Below, piece after piece: positions 51,028 to 60,433 of a stretch of 64,000 nucleotides of DNA. Below the pieces are notes generated by a model, which saw only the letters and a list, made by a program, of their open reading frames with translations, searched no databases and was not told the origin of the DNA. The translations under genes and the position numbers were made by a program. Numbering within the stretch: the stretch's first letter is position 1; every line of letters starts with the position of its first letter. The stretch spans positions 62,001-126,000 of the forward strand of contig NZ_JACSQG010000007.1 in the NCBI RefSeq assembly GCF_014836765.1. Reading direction: 5' to 3'. The stretch comes from Serpens gallinarum (GTDB lineage Bacteria; Pseudomonadota; Gammaproteobacteria; Pseudomonadales; Pseudomonadaceae).

Positions 51028-52347
51028 TTAATTGCTTCCGGCACCGGGGGTATCGACCAAGAGCGGATAAGCGTGCTGTTGCTTTGGCCGGAGCAGATGA
51101 CGCACCAGGGCACCGAATACCCCGAGCATTCCGCCCAGCACCACGCCCAACACCAGAATCAACAGCTTTTTGGGTTTGATCGGCCGACGCGGCTCAGTTG
51201 CGACCTGATCGAGCGTGACCAGTTGTAACGCATTGGTATCAATGCGCAGGTTGCGCAGACGCGCCTCTTCCGCATGCCAGGCGGCCAGATCGGTAAGGAA
51301 CAGGTCTTCGTTCTCACGCAGCTTGAGCACTTCGATTTGCCGATTGCTTTCCAGCAATTGCAACTCCTTGGTGATCTCCGCAATGCGCGGCTCGGTAAAG
51401 TCATCCGATTTGCGCTGCAGCAACGTCTTGCGCTCCGCCTCCAATGCCTCGGCACCCATGAAATACAGCGGAATCTGCTGATTATTGACTTCGGTGCGCA
51501 CCACGCTGCCCTGGCTCACTCGCTGATCCTGCCCCAACGCGGATGGCGTCGTGGGCTTGCTGATGCCCAGCGACTTGGCAATGTGAATGGCCTCGCCCAA
51601 CTGTTGAATCCGGTTTTCGCGACGGGTCTTGAGTTGCTGACGCAGTGCAGTCAACTCGTCTTGCAGCACGACGCGCTTGAGCTTGTCGGCTTCGGTGAGC
51701 TGGACAATGCGCGCTTCCTTGCTGGTTTCATAGTTCGCCCGAGCCGAAGTGATGTTCAGTTGCAGGTTTTTCAGACGGTTCTGGATGATGGCCTGCAAAT
51801 CCCGACCAAGCCGCTCGCGTTCGCGCTGAATCGCATAAGCTACCAGGCCATTGACCACCGACACACCGTCAATGCCGTGCGGATAGGTCAACTGAATACC
51901 TAAGTAGGGGCTGAGGGTATCCGCCTTTTTGGGATCAGGCATCTGCATGGCGAAAGACGTTTCGTTAAAACGCTCAAAGGCCTGCTCAAGGGTTTGTCCT
52001 TCTCGGTCCAGCGACGCGAACAGCTGAGGATTGCTTTTGAAGTAACCCAGCCGGTTTTCATACGAATCCAGCGCAGCGCCGATGCGACTGAGGGCTGCTG
52101 AAGGGCTTAATTCATAGATACCGGTGCGATTGAGCTCATCCAGATCTTTAATGAGTGCGGGACGCATAACACTTTGTACCTGATAGACAGGAGTTGCCAG
52201 AAAGGCATAAATCCCTGCAAGAAAAGTACAAGTTCCGGCAATCAGCGCGATTAACAGCTTTTGCGTCCAGAGCGACCTAAGCAGCTCGACCAGATCGATT
52301 TCATCGTTCTGCGAGAAGTTTTTTGCGGGCAAAACTAAATCAGTCAC
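51028..52347 (-). CDS. Wzz-type chain length determinant protein (copy A)
   Basis: A 439-residue polysaccharide co-polymerase: an N-terminal helix ('LLIALIAGTCTFLAGIYAFL', about 27-47), a periplasmic coiled-coil body with the 'PDPKK' and 'YFMG' patterns, and a C-terminal helix ('LLILVLGVVLGGMLGVFGAL', about 394-413). Wzz proteins set O-antigen or related glycan chain length in the inner membrane. The start is a GTG giving MTDLVLPAKN, chosen to align with copy B; an ATG 29 codons upstream is less likely. It is a clear paralogue of the next gene. Confidence 0.86.
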   Translation of the reverse strand: MTDLVLPAKNFSQNDEIDLVELLRSLWTQKLLIALIAGTCTFLAGIYAFLATPVYQVQSVMRPALIKDLDELNRTGIYELSPSAALSRIGAALDSYENRLGYFKSNPQLFASLDREGQTLEQAFERFNETSFAMQMPDPKKADTLSPYLGIQLTYPHGIDGVSVVNGLVAYAIQRERERLGRDLQAIIQNRLKNLQLNITSARANYETSKEARIVQLTEADKLKRVVLQDELTALRQQLKTRRENRIQQLGEAIHIAKSLGISKPTTPSALGQDQRVSQGSVVRTEVNNQQIPLYFMGAEALEAERKTLLQRKSDDFTEPRIAEITKELQLLESNRQIEVLKLRENEDLFLTDLAAWHAEEARLRNLRIDTNALQLVTLDQVATEPRRPIKPKKLLILVLGVVLGGMLGVFGALVRHLLRPKQQHAYPLLVDTPGAGSN

Positions 52348-52553
52348 TACAAAATTCCATCTTCCAAGTGCCTTTCCAGCCAGGCACGCTCCAAAAAACT
52401 GCCGCATAAATGTGACAAACATCACGCAGCGCATTGAAGCGCGGAATTCTGACCGAAAGAAACTAATTTTGGAAGAGACGATCTAAGTGCGTCAGCTTTT
52501 ATACCTGAAGCACTTAATACCAGTTGATGCGGGTTGGCACCCTGTTTCCGACA

Positions 52554-53813
52554 TCATAATTTTACACGAGGCCGTGTCAGATTCCTGACCAAGGCAATGA
52601 ATACACCAAGCATTCCCCCAAGCACTGCCCCTAACGCCAGAATCAATGTCCGCTTAGGCTTGAGACGATTCAAGGGCTGCTGGGCCGGCTGATCCAGTCG
52701 GGCCAATTGCAAAGTTGAGGCGTCAAAATTAATGCCATCCAAGCGCGCCGCCTCCTCACTCCACACCGCAAGCTCGTCGAGATAAAGATCTTCGTTTTCG
52801 CGCTGCTTGAGCACCTCGACCTGACGATTATGCTTGAGCATATCCAGTTTCTTTTGCAGTTCGCTGATGCGCGGCTCTATGAAATCATCACTGGCTCGTG
52901 CTTGTAACGCCTCACGTTCAGCACTAAGAGCAGCGACTCCCATGAAATACAACGGAATTTCACGGCTATTGATTTCAGTACGTACTCCCCCTCCAGCCGA
53001 TGAACTGGACATCGCCGAAGGCGAAGTCGGCGTGCGAATCCCCAGGGATTTGGCGATCTGGATGGCTTCATCCAGTTCCTTGATTCGGTTTTCGCGACGC
53101 ATTTTCAGACCATCACGCAGCGCACGCAGCTCATCCTCAAGCAAGGCACGCTCCAGAGCGGCCTGCTCGAGCAAGCTGGCTATCTGAGCATTTTTGCTGG
53201 CCTGATAACTAACGCGGGCCGCTTCGATCTTCTGTTCCAGATTGGCCTTGCGGTTAGCAATCAGGACCTCGAGATCTTGTGAAACTTGCTTGCGCTCCTT
53301 TTCCAGAATCTTCGCAACAAAGCCGTTCACCACCCTGACCCCGTCCATATTTTCGGGATAGGTCAACGCCAAGCCAACGTACTCGCCTTGATCCTTTTTG
53401 GGATCCGGATAAAGCATTGTGAAAGATTGGGCATTGAACTCTTCGAACGCTTGCTCTTGGCTTCGGCCTTCCCGGGCCAGATCAGCAAACAGATCAGGGT
53501 TTTCACGAAAGAACTCCAAACGCTCGCCGTAAGAGGACAAGCCTGCCGAAACCCGGCGCAAGGCATCACTCGGCTTGAGTTCGTACACACCCGTACTGTT
53601 CAAAGCATCGAGCATACCCATCTCAGTGGGACGCAGGATGCTTTGCACCCGATAATAAGAGGTGGCCGTGAAGGCATAAATAGCCGCAATCAGGGTGACC
53701 AGCGCCGCAACCCCAACGATCAGCCAGCGCTGGCTCCAGAGGGATCGGCACAAATCCAGCAAGTCAATTTCGTCATTATTATTCTGTGTGGCTCGCATAG
53801 GCGTGTTTTGCAT
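52554..53813 (-). CDS. Wzz-type chain length determinant protein (copy B)
   Basis: A 419-residue paralogue of copy A. It shares 'NDEIDLLDLCRSLW', an N-terminal helix (about 31-50), 'MLYPDPKKDQ', 'KSLGIRTPTSPSA', 'IPLYFMG' and the C-terminal 'LGAVLGGMLGVFIALV'. It has a coiled-coil-rich periplasmic middle. It would act as a second chain length regulator. A further ATG at codon 6 is possible. A 206-base AT-rich gap separates it from copy A. Confidence 0.88.
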   Translation of the reverse strand: MQNTPMRATQNNNDEIDLLDLCRSLWSQRWLIVGVAALVTLIAAIYAFTATSYYRVQSILRPTEMGMLDALNSTGVYELKPSDALRRVSAGLSSYGERLEFFRENPDLFADLAREGRSQEQAFEEFNAQSFTMLYPDPKKDQGEYVGLALTYPENMDGVRVVNGFVAKILEKERKQVSQDLEVLIANRKANLEQKIEAARVSYQASKNAQIASLLEQAALERALLEDELRALRDGLKMRRENRIKELDEAIQIAKSLGIRTPTSPSAMSSSSAGGGVRTEINSREIPLYFMGVAALSAEREALQARASDDFIEPRISELQKKLDMLKHNRQVEVLKQRENEDLYLDELAVWSEEAARLDGINFDASTLQLARLDQPAQQPLNRLKPKRTLILALGAVLGGMLGVFIALVRNLTRPRVKL

Positions 53814-54112
53814 TATTTGCGGACTCCAAAAACAACGAACTGGTTTACCTCCTTGCTACAAACCAGTATTCAAAATCTGAATCTGCTGCTCTTGCCTGCA
53901 GATCACTAAGGATGCGCTTAGACTCTAAGCCAGCCTGGGCAGTTCAACTATTTTCAGCAAAATTCTTTTGCCAAAACAATGACACTATTCACGCCAAGCT
54001 CTTGGCGCATGCAACCAATAAGCCAACTATCTATTTATTCAGGGGAAGGGTAGTGAAGCTGCAAGCGAAGGACTGCTAAAGCGAGGCGATTTGGAAAGCG
54101 GCGAGACGCTGA
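53814..54112. other. AT-rich intergenic region upstream of the wzz genes
   Basis: About 300 bases with lower GC than the surroundings and no gene that I can support. It probably holds the wzz promoter; I cannot fix its elements. Confidence 0.5.
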
Positions 54113-54406
54113 TCACTTATCCTGACTCAATTGCTGAGCCAATTGCCGTTGGCAAGCAGACATCTCCCGCCGTGTATTCCGCAAGCGCATGCGCAAACGA
54201 GCAAGACCAATGCTGCTCAGCAGTGGCCCGACTAACAGACCAGCGAGGAAACTCAGCACAAGAAAAGTGGCCAAGGGCAGCATTGCCGTGCTTTGTCCGA
54301 ACAGTGTCAGCGCAACCAGTTGGCGGTTTTCTAGGATGAAAATAACGATAAAGAGGCCAGCCAGCAAGGCGGCAACACCCACCAATATACGTCTGATGAT
54401 GTTCAC
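54113..54406 (-). CDS. lapA: lipopolysaccharide assembly protein A domain protein
   Basis: The 97-residue protein has two membrane helices (about 6-26 and 42-64) and a short coiled C-terminal tail, with the LapA/DUF1049 pattern 'FILENRQLVALTLFG'. LapA family proteins help control LPS synthesis through LpxC turnover together with LapB in Enterobacteria. It starts 33 bases past ihfB, the usual ihfB-lapA order. Confidence 0.9.
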   Translation of the reverse strand: MNIIRRILVGVAALLAGLFIVIFILENRQLVALTLFGQSTAMLPLATFLVLSFLAGLLVGPLLSSIGLARLRMRLRNTRREMSACQRQLAQQLSQDK

Positions 54407-54439
54407 GAGAAGGATCCTCAGCTAGCTGGGGGTAGCAGG

Positions 54440-54724
54440 TTATTCGTCTTCATTCACCCGATCACGCAATTCCTTACCGGGCTTGAAGTGCGGCACGAAT
54501 TTGCCATCCAGGCTGACGGACTGCCCGGTCTTTGGGTTTCGACCGACCCGTGGGGCGCGGTAATGAAGAGAGAAGCTGCCAAACCCTCTAATCTCGATTC
54601 GATCCCCGGTGGCCAGAGCCTGTGACATCTGCTCAAGCATGGTCTTGATGGCCAGTTCGACATCTTTCGACGAGAGCTGCCCTTGTTGCGTGACAATCCG
54701 TTCGATCAACTCCGACTTGGTCAT
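54440..54724 (-). CDS. ihfB: integration host factor subunit beta
   Basis: A 94-residue DNA-bending protein with the HU/IHF signature '[21 protein letters not shown]' (in part) and the IhfB start '[11 protein letters not shown]'. It pairs with IhfA to bend DNA at recombination and sigma54 promoters. Normally it directly follows rpsA; here dinG is upstream. Confidence 0.97.
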   Translation of the reverse strand: MTKSELIERIVTQQGQLSSKDVELAIKTMLEQMSQALATGDRIEIRGFGSFSLHYRAPRVGRNPKTGQSVSLDGKFVPHFKPGKELRDRVNEDE

Positions 54725-54896
54725 GGTTTTCCCTTCTTTTTCAAGCGGCTAGACCAACATTTGCAATTGGTTTTAGCATGCTGAACAGAATTTGAACAGC
54801 CCAGGCCGAGTTATTGGAAAAGTGATGATCGGGAATGGCGACGCAGGCACGGCCTTGCGTCATTGCAAAGCTGTGGCCTGGTTTGCGACGGTAAGG

Positions 54897-57041
54897 TTAT
54901 TCGATCTCGCGGCGAAACGGCGGTAACGCATTGAGAATCGCCTTGCCATAGCGCTGGGTAACCACACGGCGATCCAGTAAGGTGATGGTGCCGCGATCCT
55001 GCTCTGTACGTAACAGACGACCGCACGCCTGGACCAGCTTGAGTGAGGCATCCGGCACGGTAATTTCCATGAAGGGATTGCCGCCACGCGCCTCGATCCA
55101 TTCGGCCAAGGCCGCTTCAACCGGATCATCCGGTACTGCGAAAGGTATCTTGGCGATCACTACGTGCTCGCAATAGGCACCGGGCAAGTCGACACCCTCA
55201 GCAAAGCTGGCCAAACCGAACAACACACTTGGCTCGCCATCATCAACCCGCGCCTTGTGCTTGTTGAGGGTCTCCTGCTTGGACAGGTTGCCCTGGATCA
55301 ACACCCGCTTGCGCCAGTCCCGCTCCAGGCCATCGAACACGTCTTGCATTTGCTTGCGCGACGAAAACAGCACCAGGGTGCCGTGCGCACCGTCCACCAG
55401 GCGGGGTAATTCGCGAATGATCGCTGCGGTATGTGCGGTGGCATCTCTCGGGTCCGCCTTGAGATCAGGCACGTGCAAAATACCGGCATCGGCATGGGCG
55501 AAGGGGCTGGGCACCACGGCGGTAACAGCAACGCGGGGCAGGCCGGCACGCATGCGAAAACGTTCGAAGCTGTTCAACGCCGTCAGCGTCGCCGACGTTA
55601 TCAGGGCGCCATGGGCCACATTCCACAGGTTACGGCGCAAGGTTTCGGCGGCCAGAATCGGGCTGGCGTTGACCTCGATGTCATACAGCGCGCCCGTTTC
55701 AGCCAGGGTCAGCCAGCGTGCCATGGGGGGGCTGTCTTCGGGATCCTCGACGGTGAAAGCGGTCCACAGCTCCCAGTTGCCTTGGGCCCGACTGAGCAGG
55801 CTACCAAACAGCGGATACCACTCCTCGGCCTGGGCACTGCTCAGGCCGTTGCCGGGTTCGTCGTCCATGGATTCCTTGAGCAGTTCGGCGATCCGGGTGA
55901 ACAGGTCGGTAAGTTTGGCAAAGCCCTTTTTCAGTTCACTACCCAGCTCGATCAAGTGCTCTGGAACTACGCCGCCGACAAAACGATGGCGCGGCCGTTC
56001 GCGGCCTTCCATGTCCTCGCCGGTCTTGAAGTCAGCCAACTGTTCGCAGGCGGCAAACATGAATTGCTGCTGGCTGCGCAGCTCACGGGCCAGTTCCGGC
56101 ACACCTTCGATCAACCGGCCCAGTTCGCCAGGCAAAGGATGCTGAGCAAGCAGTTTGGCGAGATTCTTCTCTACCTGGCCGAGCCAGTCAGCAGTGGAGC
56201 GCAAGCGTGAAAAGTGGGCAAAATGATTAATAGCCTTGTCCGGCAAATGGTGGCCTTCGTCGAAAACGTAGATCGTCTCGCGCGGGTCCGGCAACACCGC
56301 GCCGCCGCCCAGAGCCAGATCGGCCAGCACCATGTCATGGTTGGTGACGATCACGTCGACCTTGGTCATGCCTTCGCGAGCCTTGTAGAAACTGCACTGC
56401 TGAAAATTCGGGCAATGCCGGCCCGTGCATTGGCTGTGATCGGTGGTCAGTCGCGACCAGTCAGTATCGGCCAACTCCTGCGGCCAGCTGTCGCGGTCGC
56501 CATCCCAGCGGTTGCCGGCCAGCTTTTCGATCATCTGGGTGAACAGTTTCTGGCTGGCTTCGTCTACATCAAGCTTAAAGCCTTCCTCTTCGAACAGTTG
56601 TGCTGTGGCACTTTGTGCATGCCCTTCCTGTAGCAGCAGGTCGAGTTTGGACAGGCACAGGTAACGGCCACGGCCCTTGGCCAGCGCAAAGCTGAAGTTC
56701 AAGCCACTGTTGCGCATCAGGTCCGGCAAGTCCTTATGGACGATCTGCTCCTGCAGGGCCACGGTGGCGGTGGCGATTACCAGGCGCTTGCCGGCGGCCT
56801 TGGCGGCGGGAATCGCGGCCAGGCTGTAGGCCACTGTCTTACCGGTACCGGTACCGGCTTCCACGGCAACGATAGCCGGCTCGCCGTCCCGGCGTCCTTC
56901 ATCATCGGTGCTGATGGTGCCAAGCATTTTGGCCACTTCGGCAATCATCAAACGCTGGCCGTAACGGGGCTTGAGGCCCTTGGCTTCAAGAAAGCGGGTG
57001 TAGGCGCCCTGAATCTGGGACTTGAGTTCGGTGCTGAGCAT
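54897..57041 (-). CDS. dinG: ATP-dependent DNA helicase DinG
   Basis: A 714-residue superfamily 2 Fe-S helicase with Walker A 'AGTGTGKT' (62-69), four-cysteine cluster ('YLCLSK' plus 'CTGRHCPNFQQC'), DEAH-type 'FDEGHHLPD' and C-terminal motif 'QACGRLLRTEQDRG'. DinG unwinds 5'-3' and resolves R-loops and G-quadruplexes after DNA damage. It is divergent from the CopD-like gene. Confidence 0.96.
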   Translation of the reverse strand: MLSTELKSQIQGAYTRFLEAKGLKPRYGQRLMIAEVAKMLGTISTDDEGRRDGEPAIVAVEAGTGTGKTVAYSLAAIPAAKAAGKRLVIATATVALQEQIVHKDLPDLMRNSGLNFSFALAKGRGRYLCLSKLDLLLQEGHAQSATAQLFEEEGFKLDVDEASQKLFTQMIEKLAGNRWDGDRDSWPQELADTDWSRLTTDHSQCTGRHCPNFQQCSFYKAREGMTKVDVIVTNHDMVLADLALGGGAVLPDPRETIYVFDEGHHLPDKAINHFAHFSRLRSTADWLGQVEKNLAKLLAQHPLPGELGRLIEGVPELARELRSQQQFMFAACEQLADFKTGEDMEGRERPRHRFVGGVVPEHLIELGSELKKGFAKLTDLFTRIAELLKESMDDEPGNGLSSAQAEEWYPLFGSLLSRAQGNWELWTAFTVEDPEDSPPMARWLTLAETGALYDIEVNASPILAAETLRRNLWNVAHGALITSATLTALNSFERFRMRAGLPRVAVTAVVPSPFAHADAGILHVPDLKADPRDATAHTAAIIRELPRLVDGAHGTLVLFSSRKQMQDVFDGLERDWRKRVLIQGNLSKQETLNKHKARVDDGEPSVLFGLASFAEGVDLPGAYCEHVVIAKIPFAVPDDPVEAALAEWIEARGGNPFMEITVPDASLKLVQACGRLLRTEQDRGTITLLDRRVVTQRYGKAILNALPPFRREIE

Positions 57042-57123
57042 GGGCGCGGAGCTGTATATATTTTCAGTGTTTCACAAGGGACCGCTATGATAGCGCGCCC
57101 CATCCATCAGCGGAGATTTACCG

Positions 57124-57588
57124 ATGAGTTCGTTTGCCTTGCTGTACGCCTTGCATCTGCTAGCCGCCCTGATCTGGGTAGGGGGCATGTTCTTCGCCTG
57201 GATGATCCTGCGCCCGGCAGCCGGCGCTGTCTTGCAGGCACCGGAACGTTTGGGGCTGTGGGCCGAGGTCTTTCCGCGTTTTTTCCACTGGGTGTGGGGA
57301 GCGGTGGTCATACTTCCCGTCACTGGCGTAGGCATGTTGCATCTGCGCTTCAGCGGTTTCGAAACAGCACCGACTTATGTACACCTGATGATCGGCCTGT
57401 ACCTGGCCATGCTGGCCCTGTTTTTACGCGTCAGCCTGTTGCAGGTCCCGCAACTGCGGCGCGCCGTGACGGAGCAGAACTGGTCGGCGGGCGGCGCTAC
57501 GCTTGGTCACATACGGCGCCAGGTAGGCGTGAACCTCATGCTCGGCTTGGCACTGATGGCCATTGCTGGCGCCAGACCACTGCTGTAA
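57124..57588 (+). CDS. CopD-family membrane protein
   Basis: A 154-residue protein with four membrane helices, the first beginning 'LYALHLLAALIWVGGMFFAW' with conserved His and Trp as in CopD-like and cytochrome-b-like proteins. A role in copper handling or as a haem protein is possible but not shown. The start follows GCGGAG. Confidence 0.82.
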   Translation: MSSFALLYALHLLAALIWVGGMFFAWMILRPAAGAVLQAPERLGLWAEVFPRFFHWVWGAVVILPVTGVGMLHLRFSGFETAPTYVHLMIGLYLAMLALFLRVSLLQVPQLRRAVTEQNWSAGGATLGHIRRQVGVNLMLGLALMAIAGARPLL

Positions 57589-57645
57589 CCGCCTTCCGGG
57601 CAAGCTCCTCGCCAGCGACGGGGAGCGCTGCCCGGATGGCAGCCA

Positions 57646-58278
57646 TCACTGCATCTGCGCTTCGACGGCAGCCTCGACGCGGCGGTTGATAGCGCGACCT
57701 TCTTCGGTCGCGTTATCCGCCACTGGACGCGCCTCGCCATAACCGATGGCATCCACACGTCCGCCTTGTACGCCGTACTGGTTGACCAGCACTTCACGCA
57801 CAGCCATGGCCCGACGCTCGGAAAGCTGCTGGTTATAACTGTCGGTACCCACCGAGTCGGTGTGTCCTTCCACCACCGTGGTGGTCTGTGGGAACTGCTT
57901 CATGAATTCCGCCAGATCGCGGATATCATCAAAACTACCCTCCTTGACCACCGCCTTGTCGAAGTCGAACTTAACATCCAGTTCGACCCGGACCGTTTCT
58001 GCGACCGGCTCAGGAGCAGGCTCCGGAATCGGTTCAGGCTCGGTATAGGCCACGACCTCTTCGCCCTGACCGTGCACCCAGCAGTAGCCCCCCGCAGTAA
58101 CCGCAGCGACGAGCGCACCCCAGCCCGCATAGCTGCTGCTTTCAAAAGCACCCAGCGCCGCACCAGTGACACCACCGAGGGCTGCACAGGTAGGCCAGTC
58201 ACTTTTTTGTACGCCCGCGCAACCGCTCAGCACGCCGGTTATTACCAACAACGGTACCGCTTTCCTTACGATGCTCAT
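57646..58278 (-). CDS. OmpA-family outer membrane lipoprotein
   Basis: The 210-residue protein has a lipoprotein signal (lipobox LSGC, Cys20), a glycine-zipper-like hydrophobic stretch ('GGVTGAALGAFESSSYAGWG'), a Pro/Glu linker ('EPEPIPEPAPEP') and an OmpA peptidoglycan-binding domain (about 95-205; 'EGHTDSVGTDSYNQQLSERR'). It should tether the outer membrane to peptidoglycan. The start MSIVRKAVPL follows AGGAGG. Confidence 0.92.
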   Translation of the reverse strand: MSIVRKAVPLLVITGVLSGCAGVQKSDWPTCAALGGVTGAALGAFESSSYAGWGALVAAVTAGGYCWVHGQGEEVVAYTEPEPIPEPAPEPVAETVRVELDVKFDFDKAVVKEGSFDDIRDLAEFMKQFPQTTTVVEGHTDSVGTDSYNQQLSERRAMAVREVLVNQYGVQGGRVDAIGYGEARPVADNATEEGRAINRRVEAAVEAQMQ

Positions 58279-58581
58279 GGATGCCTCCTGATGAATCGGC
58301 TCGAACCGATACCCAGCAGTTAAGACAGCGCAACGGAAGTACGCTAGGCGAGATGTTTCACCGCCCCGAGCCATGGATACCCCCGGCACTTCAATACTCC
58401 GCCGGGCCGCATCTTGTTAGTCGAGAACAGGCTCCTCGAGGTTCCCTGCAAAGTGGCCGGCGCGCATATTCGGGGCCTTCGCGCAGCAGCGACTGGTTGC
58501 GCATTCCTTGCAATGGTTAATTGGGATACAGTCGCTGGCCAAACAATCAACCGCATCCGTACTGAATCACTGGTGGCAACC
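58279..58581. other. intergenic region without a recognisable gene
   Basis: A 303-base divergent gap between the OmpA-type lipoprotein and the YchJ-type gene. No credible short gene or RNA structure stands out; the promoters of both genes must lie here. Confidence 0.45.
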
Positions 58582-59049
58582 ATGAGTCCCGCCTGCCCCT
58601 GCGCCAGTGGCCTGCCACTGGCAGATTGCTGTAGCCCTTATCACACTGATATTCCGGCGCCCAGTGCCGAACTGTTGATGCGCTCGCGCTACAGCGCTTA
58701 TGTGCTGGGTTTGATTGACTACCTGGTGGACACCACGCTACCAGCCCAGCAAGCCGGACTGGATCGCGCCGGCATGGCGGCCTGGAGCGCGCAAAGCGTC
58801 TGGCTAGGGTTGGAAGTGGAAAACGCTGAAGTACTTGGCGGGCAGCCCGAACATGCCTTTGTCAGCTTTACCGCGCGCTGGCACGACGGCGAGGGCGAAC
58901 ACCATTCCCATGAACGCTCCGCCTTCGTTCAACACCAGGGCCGCTGGTATTTTATCGACCCCACGGTGCCACTTAAGGCGGGACGCAACGACCCCTGTCC
59001 CTGTGGCAGTGGGGAGAAATTCAAGAAGTGTTGCGGCCCGTTTGTTTAA
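58582..59049 (+). CDS. ychJ: YchJ-family protein with two SEC-C motifs
   Basis: A 155-residue protein with an N-terminal SEC-C motif ('[13 protein letters not shown]'), a UPF0225/YchJ middle domain (about 30-130; '[17 protein letters not shown]') and a C-terminal SEC-C zinc motif ('[17 protein letters not shown]'). SEC-C motifs bind zinc and often ribosome or SecB partners; the YchJ role is unknown. The start [10 protein letters not shown] is chosen over a 56-codon upstream extension. Confidence 0.9.
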   Translation: MSPACPCASGLPLADCCSPYHTDIPAPSAELLMRSRYSAYVLGLIDYLVDTTLPAQQAGLDRAGMAAWSAQSVWLGLEVENAEVLGGQPEHAFVSFTARWHDGEGEHHSHERSAFVQHQGRWYFIDPTVPLKAGRNDPCPCGSGEKFKKCCGPFV

Positions 59050-59071
59050 GCGGTGACCCGCACTCGCAGCA

Positions 59072-59611
59072 CTAATCCAGTACGCGCAAATGGCTACTGT
59101 CCGGCACGCTGGCCACTACCGGCTCGATCCGCTGTCCCAGATCGCTGCCCACGGGCAGCAATGCCAAGGCACTCACATGAATGGCCGGTGCCGTTGGCGA
59201 CGGTGTGACGTCTTGCAAATCGGCTCCCACCGGCGCCAGCCCGAAATCCGGCGCTTGCACAGCACTGAAAGCCGCCATGTACTCGTCGCGTGGAACGACT
59301 TCGAGACGTCCCGGAGCTGGGACTGAGACCGACCTTGGCTGCGCCGTATACGCAGACTGCTCAATCTCCTGGGGTAGTTCAGCGTCTTGAGGACAGACCT
59401 CAGCCACCGCACCCGCCCGCGCCAGTGCCGCGCGGTATTTTTCCGCCGCCACCTCATCAAGGTTGTTCTTGATCACCACACGACGTCCGGAGAACAACGC
59501 CTCGATACGGGATTCATCAGCCTGGAACAGCTGTGCCAGATTCGCCCTGACTCGAGCGGGGTCGACTCCCGGTTGCAACCGACCAGCAAAAGCGACTTCA
59601 TAGCGTTTCAT
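59072..59611 (-). CDS. hypothetical protein with a recurrent N-terminal domain
   Basis: Residues 1-75 ('VAFAGRLQPGVDPARVRANL', 'IEALFSGRRVVIKNNL', 'YRAALARAGA') match a small domain that I have seen at the N-terminus of varied gammaproteobacterial membrane and cytosolic proteins. The remaining 100 residues are Pro/Ala/Val-rich and probably disordered. No signal peptide or membrane segment is present. Function unknown; convergent with ychJ. Confidence 0.75.
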   Translation of the reverse strand: MKRYEVAFAGRLQPGVDPARVRANLAQLFQADESRIEALFSGRRVVIKNNLDEVAAEKYRAALARAGAVAEVCPQDAELPQEIEQSAYTAQPRSVSVPAPGRLEVVPRDEYMAAFSAVQAPDFGLAPVGADLQDVTPSPTAPAIHVSALALLPVGSDLGQRIEPVVASVPDSSHLRVLD

Positions 59612-59733
59612 CAGCCCACCTGGCCTATTCGTCTCGTTCGCAGTGCAGTATGGCGCAGCCTTTTCGCCCGCTACAATCGATTGCAGCCCAGCTTTTGCTT
59701 GTTACACTGCGGTCCTTCCTTCGGAGCCAAGAC

Positions 59734-60231
59734 ATGTCCTTGCAGGCACGAACAATAAGAATAGTCAGCGTCAGCCTGTACGCCGCCCTGCTGTCCCTGC
59801 TCGGCGGCTGTTCAACCTGGATGGGCAGCAACTATCAGGATCCTGATGTGCAGTTGCTCAATGTCGAGGTCATCGAGGCCAAGTTGCTGGAACAGCAATT
59901 TCGCCTGAACTTTCGCTTTACCAACCCCAACGACCGCAGCCTGCCGATTCGTGGCATCAATTACAGCTTGCAACTCAATGAACTCAAACTGGCGGATGCC
60001 GAGTATGAGCGCTTCTTCATCGTGCCGGCGCACGGCAGCAAGATCGTTCAGGTAGCCTTGCATACCAACCTCTGGCGACACATGCGCGACCTGATCAAAC
60101 TGCTGGAAAAACCTGACCAGCCGATTCGCTATCAGCTTCAGGGCGTGATCAAAACAGGCTTGATGCAAGGCAGACGCGTGCACCTTTTGCGCAACGGCGA
60201 GATAATCCCCGGCGATATCATTCCGGAGTAG
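59734..60231 (+). CDS. LEA type 2 (WHy-domain) lipoprotein
   Basis: The 165-residue protein has a lipobox (LGGC, Cys26) and a single water-stress and hypersensitive-response (LEA14-like) beta-sandwich: '[20 protein letters not shown]' and '[16 protein letters not shown]'. Such proteins are periplasmic or outer membrane lipoproteins of uncertain role. The start is [10 protein letters not shown], 28 codons inside the longest frame. Confidence 0.87.
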   Translation: MSLQARTIRIVSVSLYAALLSLLGGCSTWMGSNYQDPDVQLLNVEVIEAKLLEQQFRLNFRFTNPNDRSLPIRGINYSLQLNELKLADAEYERFFIVPAHGSKIVQVALHTNLWRHMRDLIKLLEKPDQPIRYQLQGVIKTGLMQGRRVHLLRNGEIIPGDIIPE

Positions 60232-60235
60232 TTCC

Positions 60236-60430
60236 ATGTCCCAAGAACCCCACGTCCACGGCCCCGATTGCAACCACGATCACGATCATGGTCATGAACA
60301 CCATGTCCACGGCCCACACTGCAATCATGGCCCCAGCGAACCGCTGCGCAATCCGCTCAAGGATGTCGGTCGCAACGACCCCTGCCCCTGTGGCAGCGAG
60401 AAGAAATTCAAGAAGTGTCACGGTGCCTGA
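60236..60430 (+). CDS. small His-rich SEC-C protein
   Basis: A 64-residue protein with a His-rich half made of two 'HVHGPxCNH' repeats around '[11 protein letters not shown]'-like sequence, and a C-terminal SEC-C motif ('[18 protein letters not shown]'). Both halves should bind metal, probably zinc or nickel. It begins 4 bases past the LEA-type gene and is followed after 3 bases by a DUF2489 gene. Its SEC-C DNA closely matches that of the ychJ gene 1.4 kb away. Confidence 0.88.
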   Translation: MSQEPHVHGPDCNHDHDHGHEHHVHGPHCNHGPSEPLRNPLKDVGRNDPCPCGSEKKFKKCHGA

Positions 60431-60433
60431 TCA

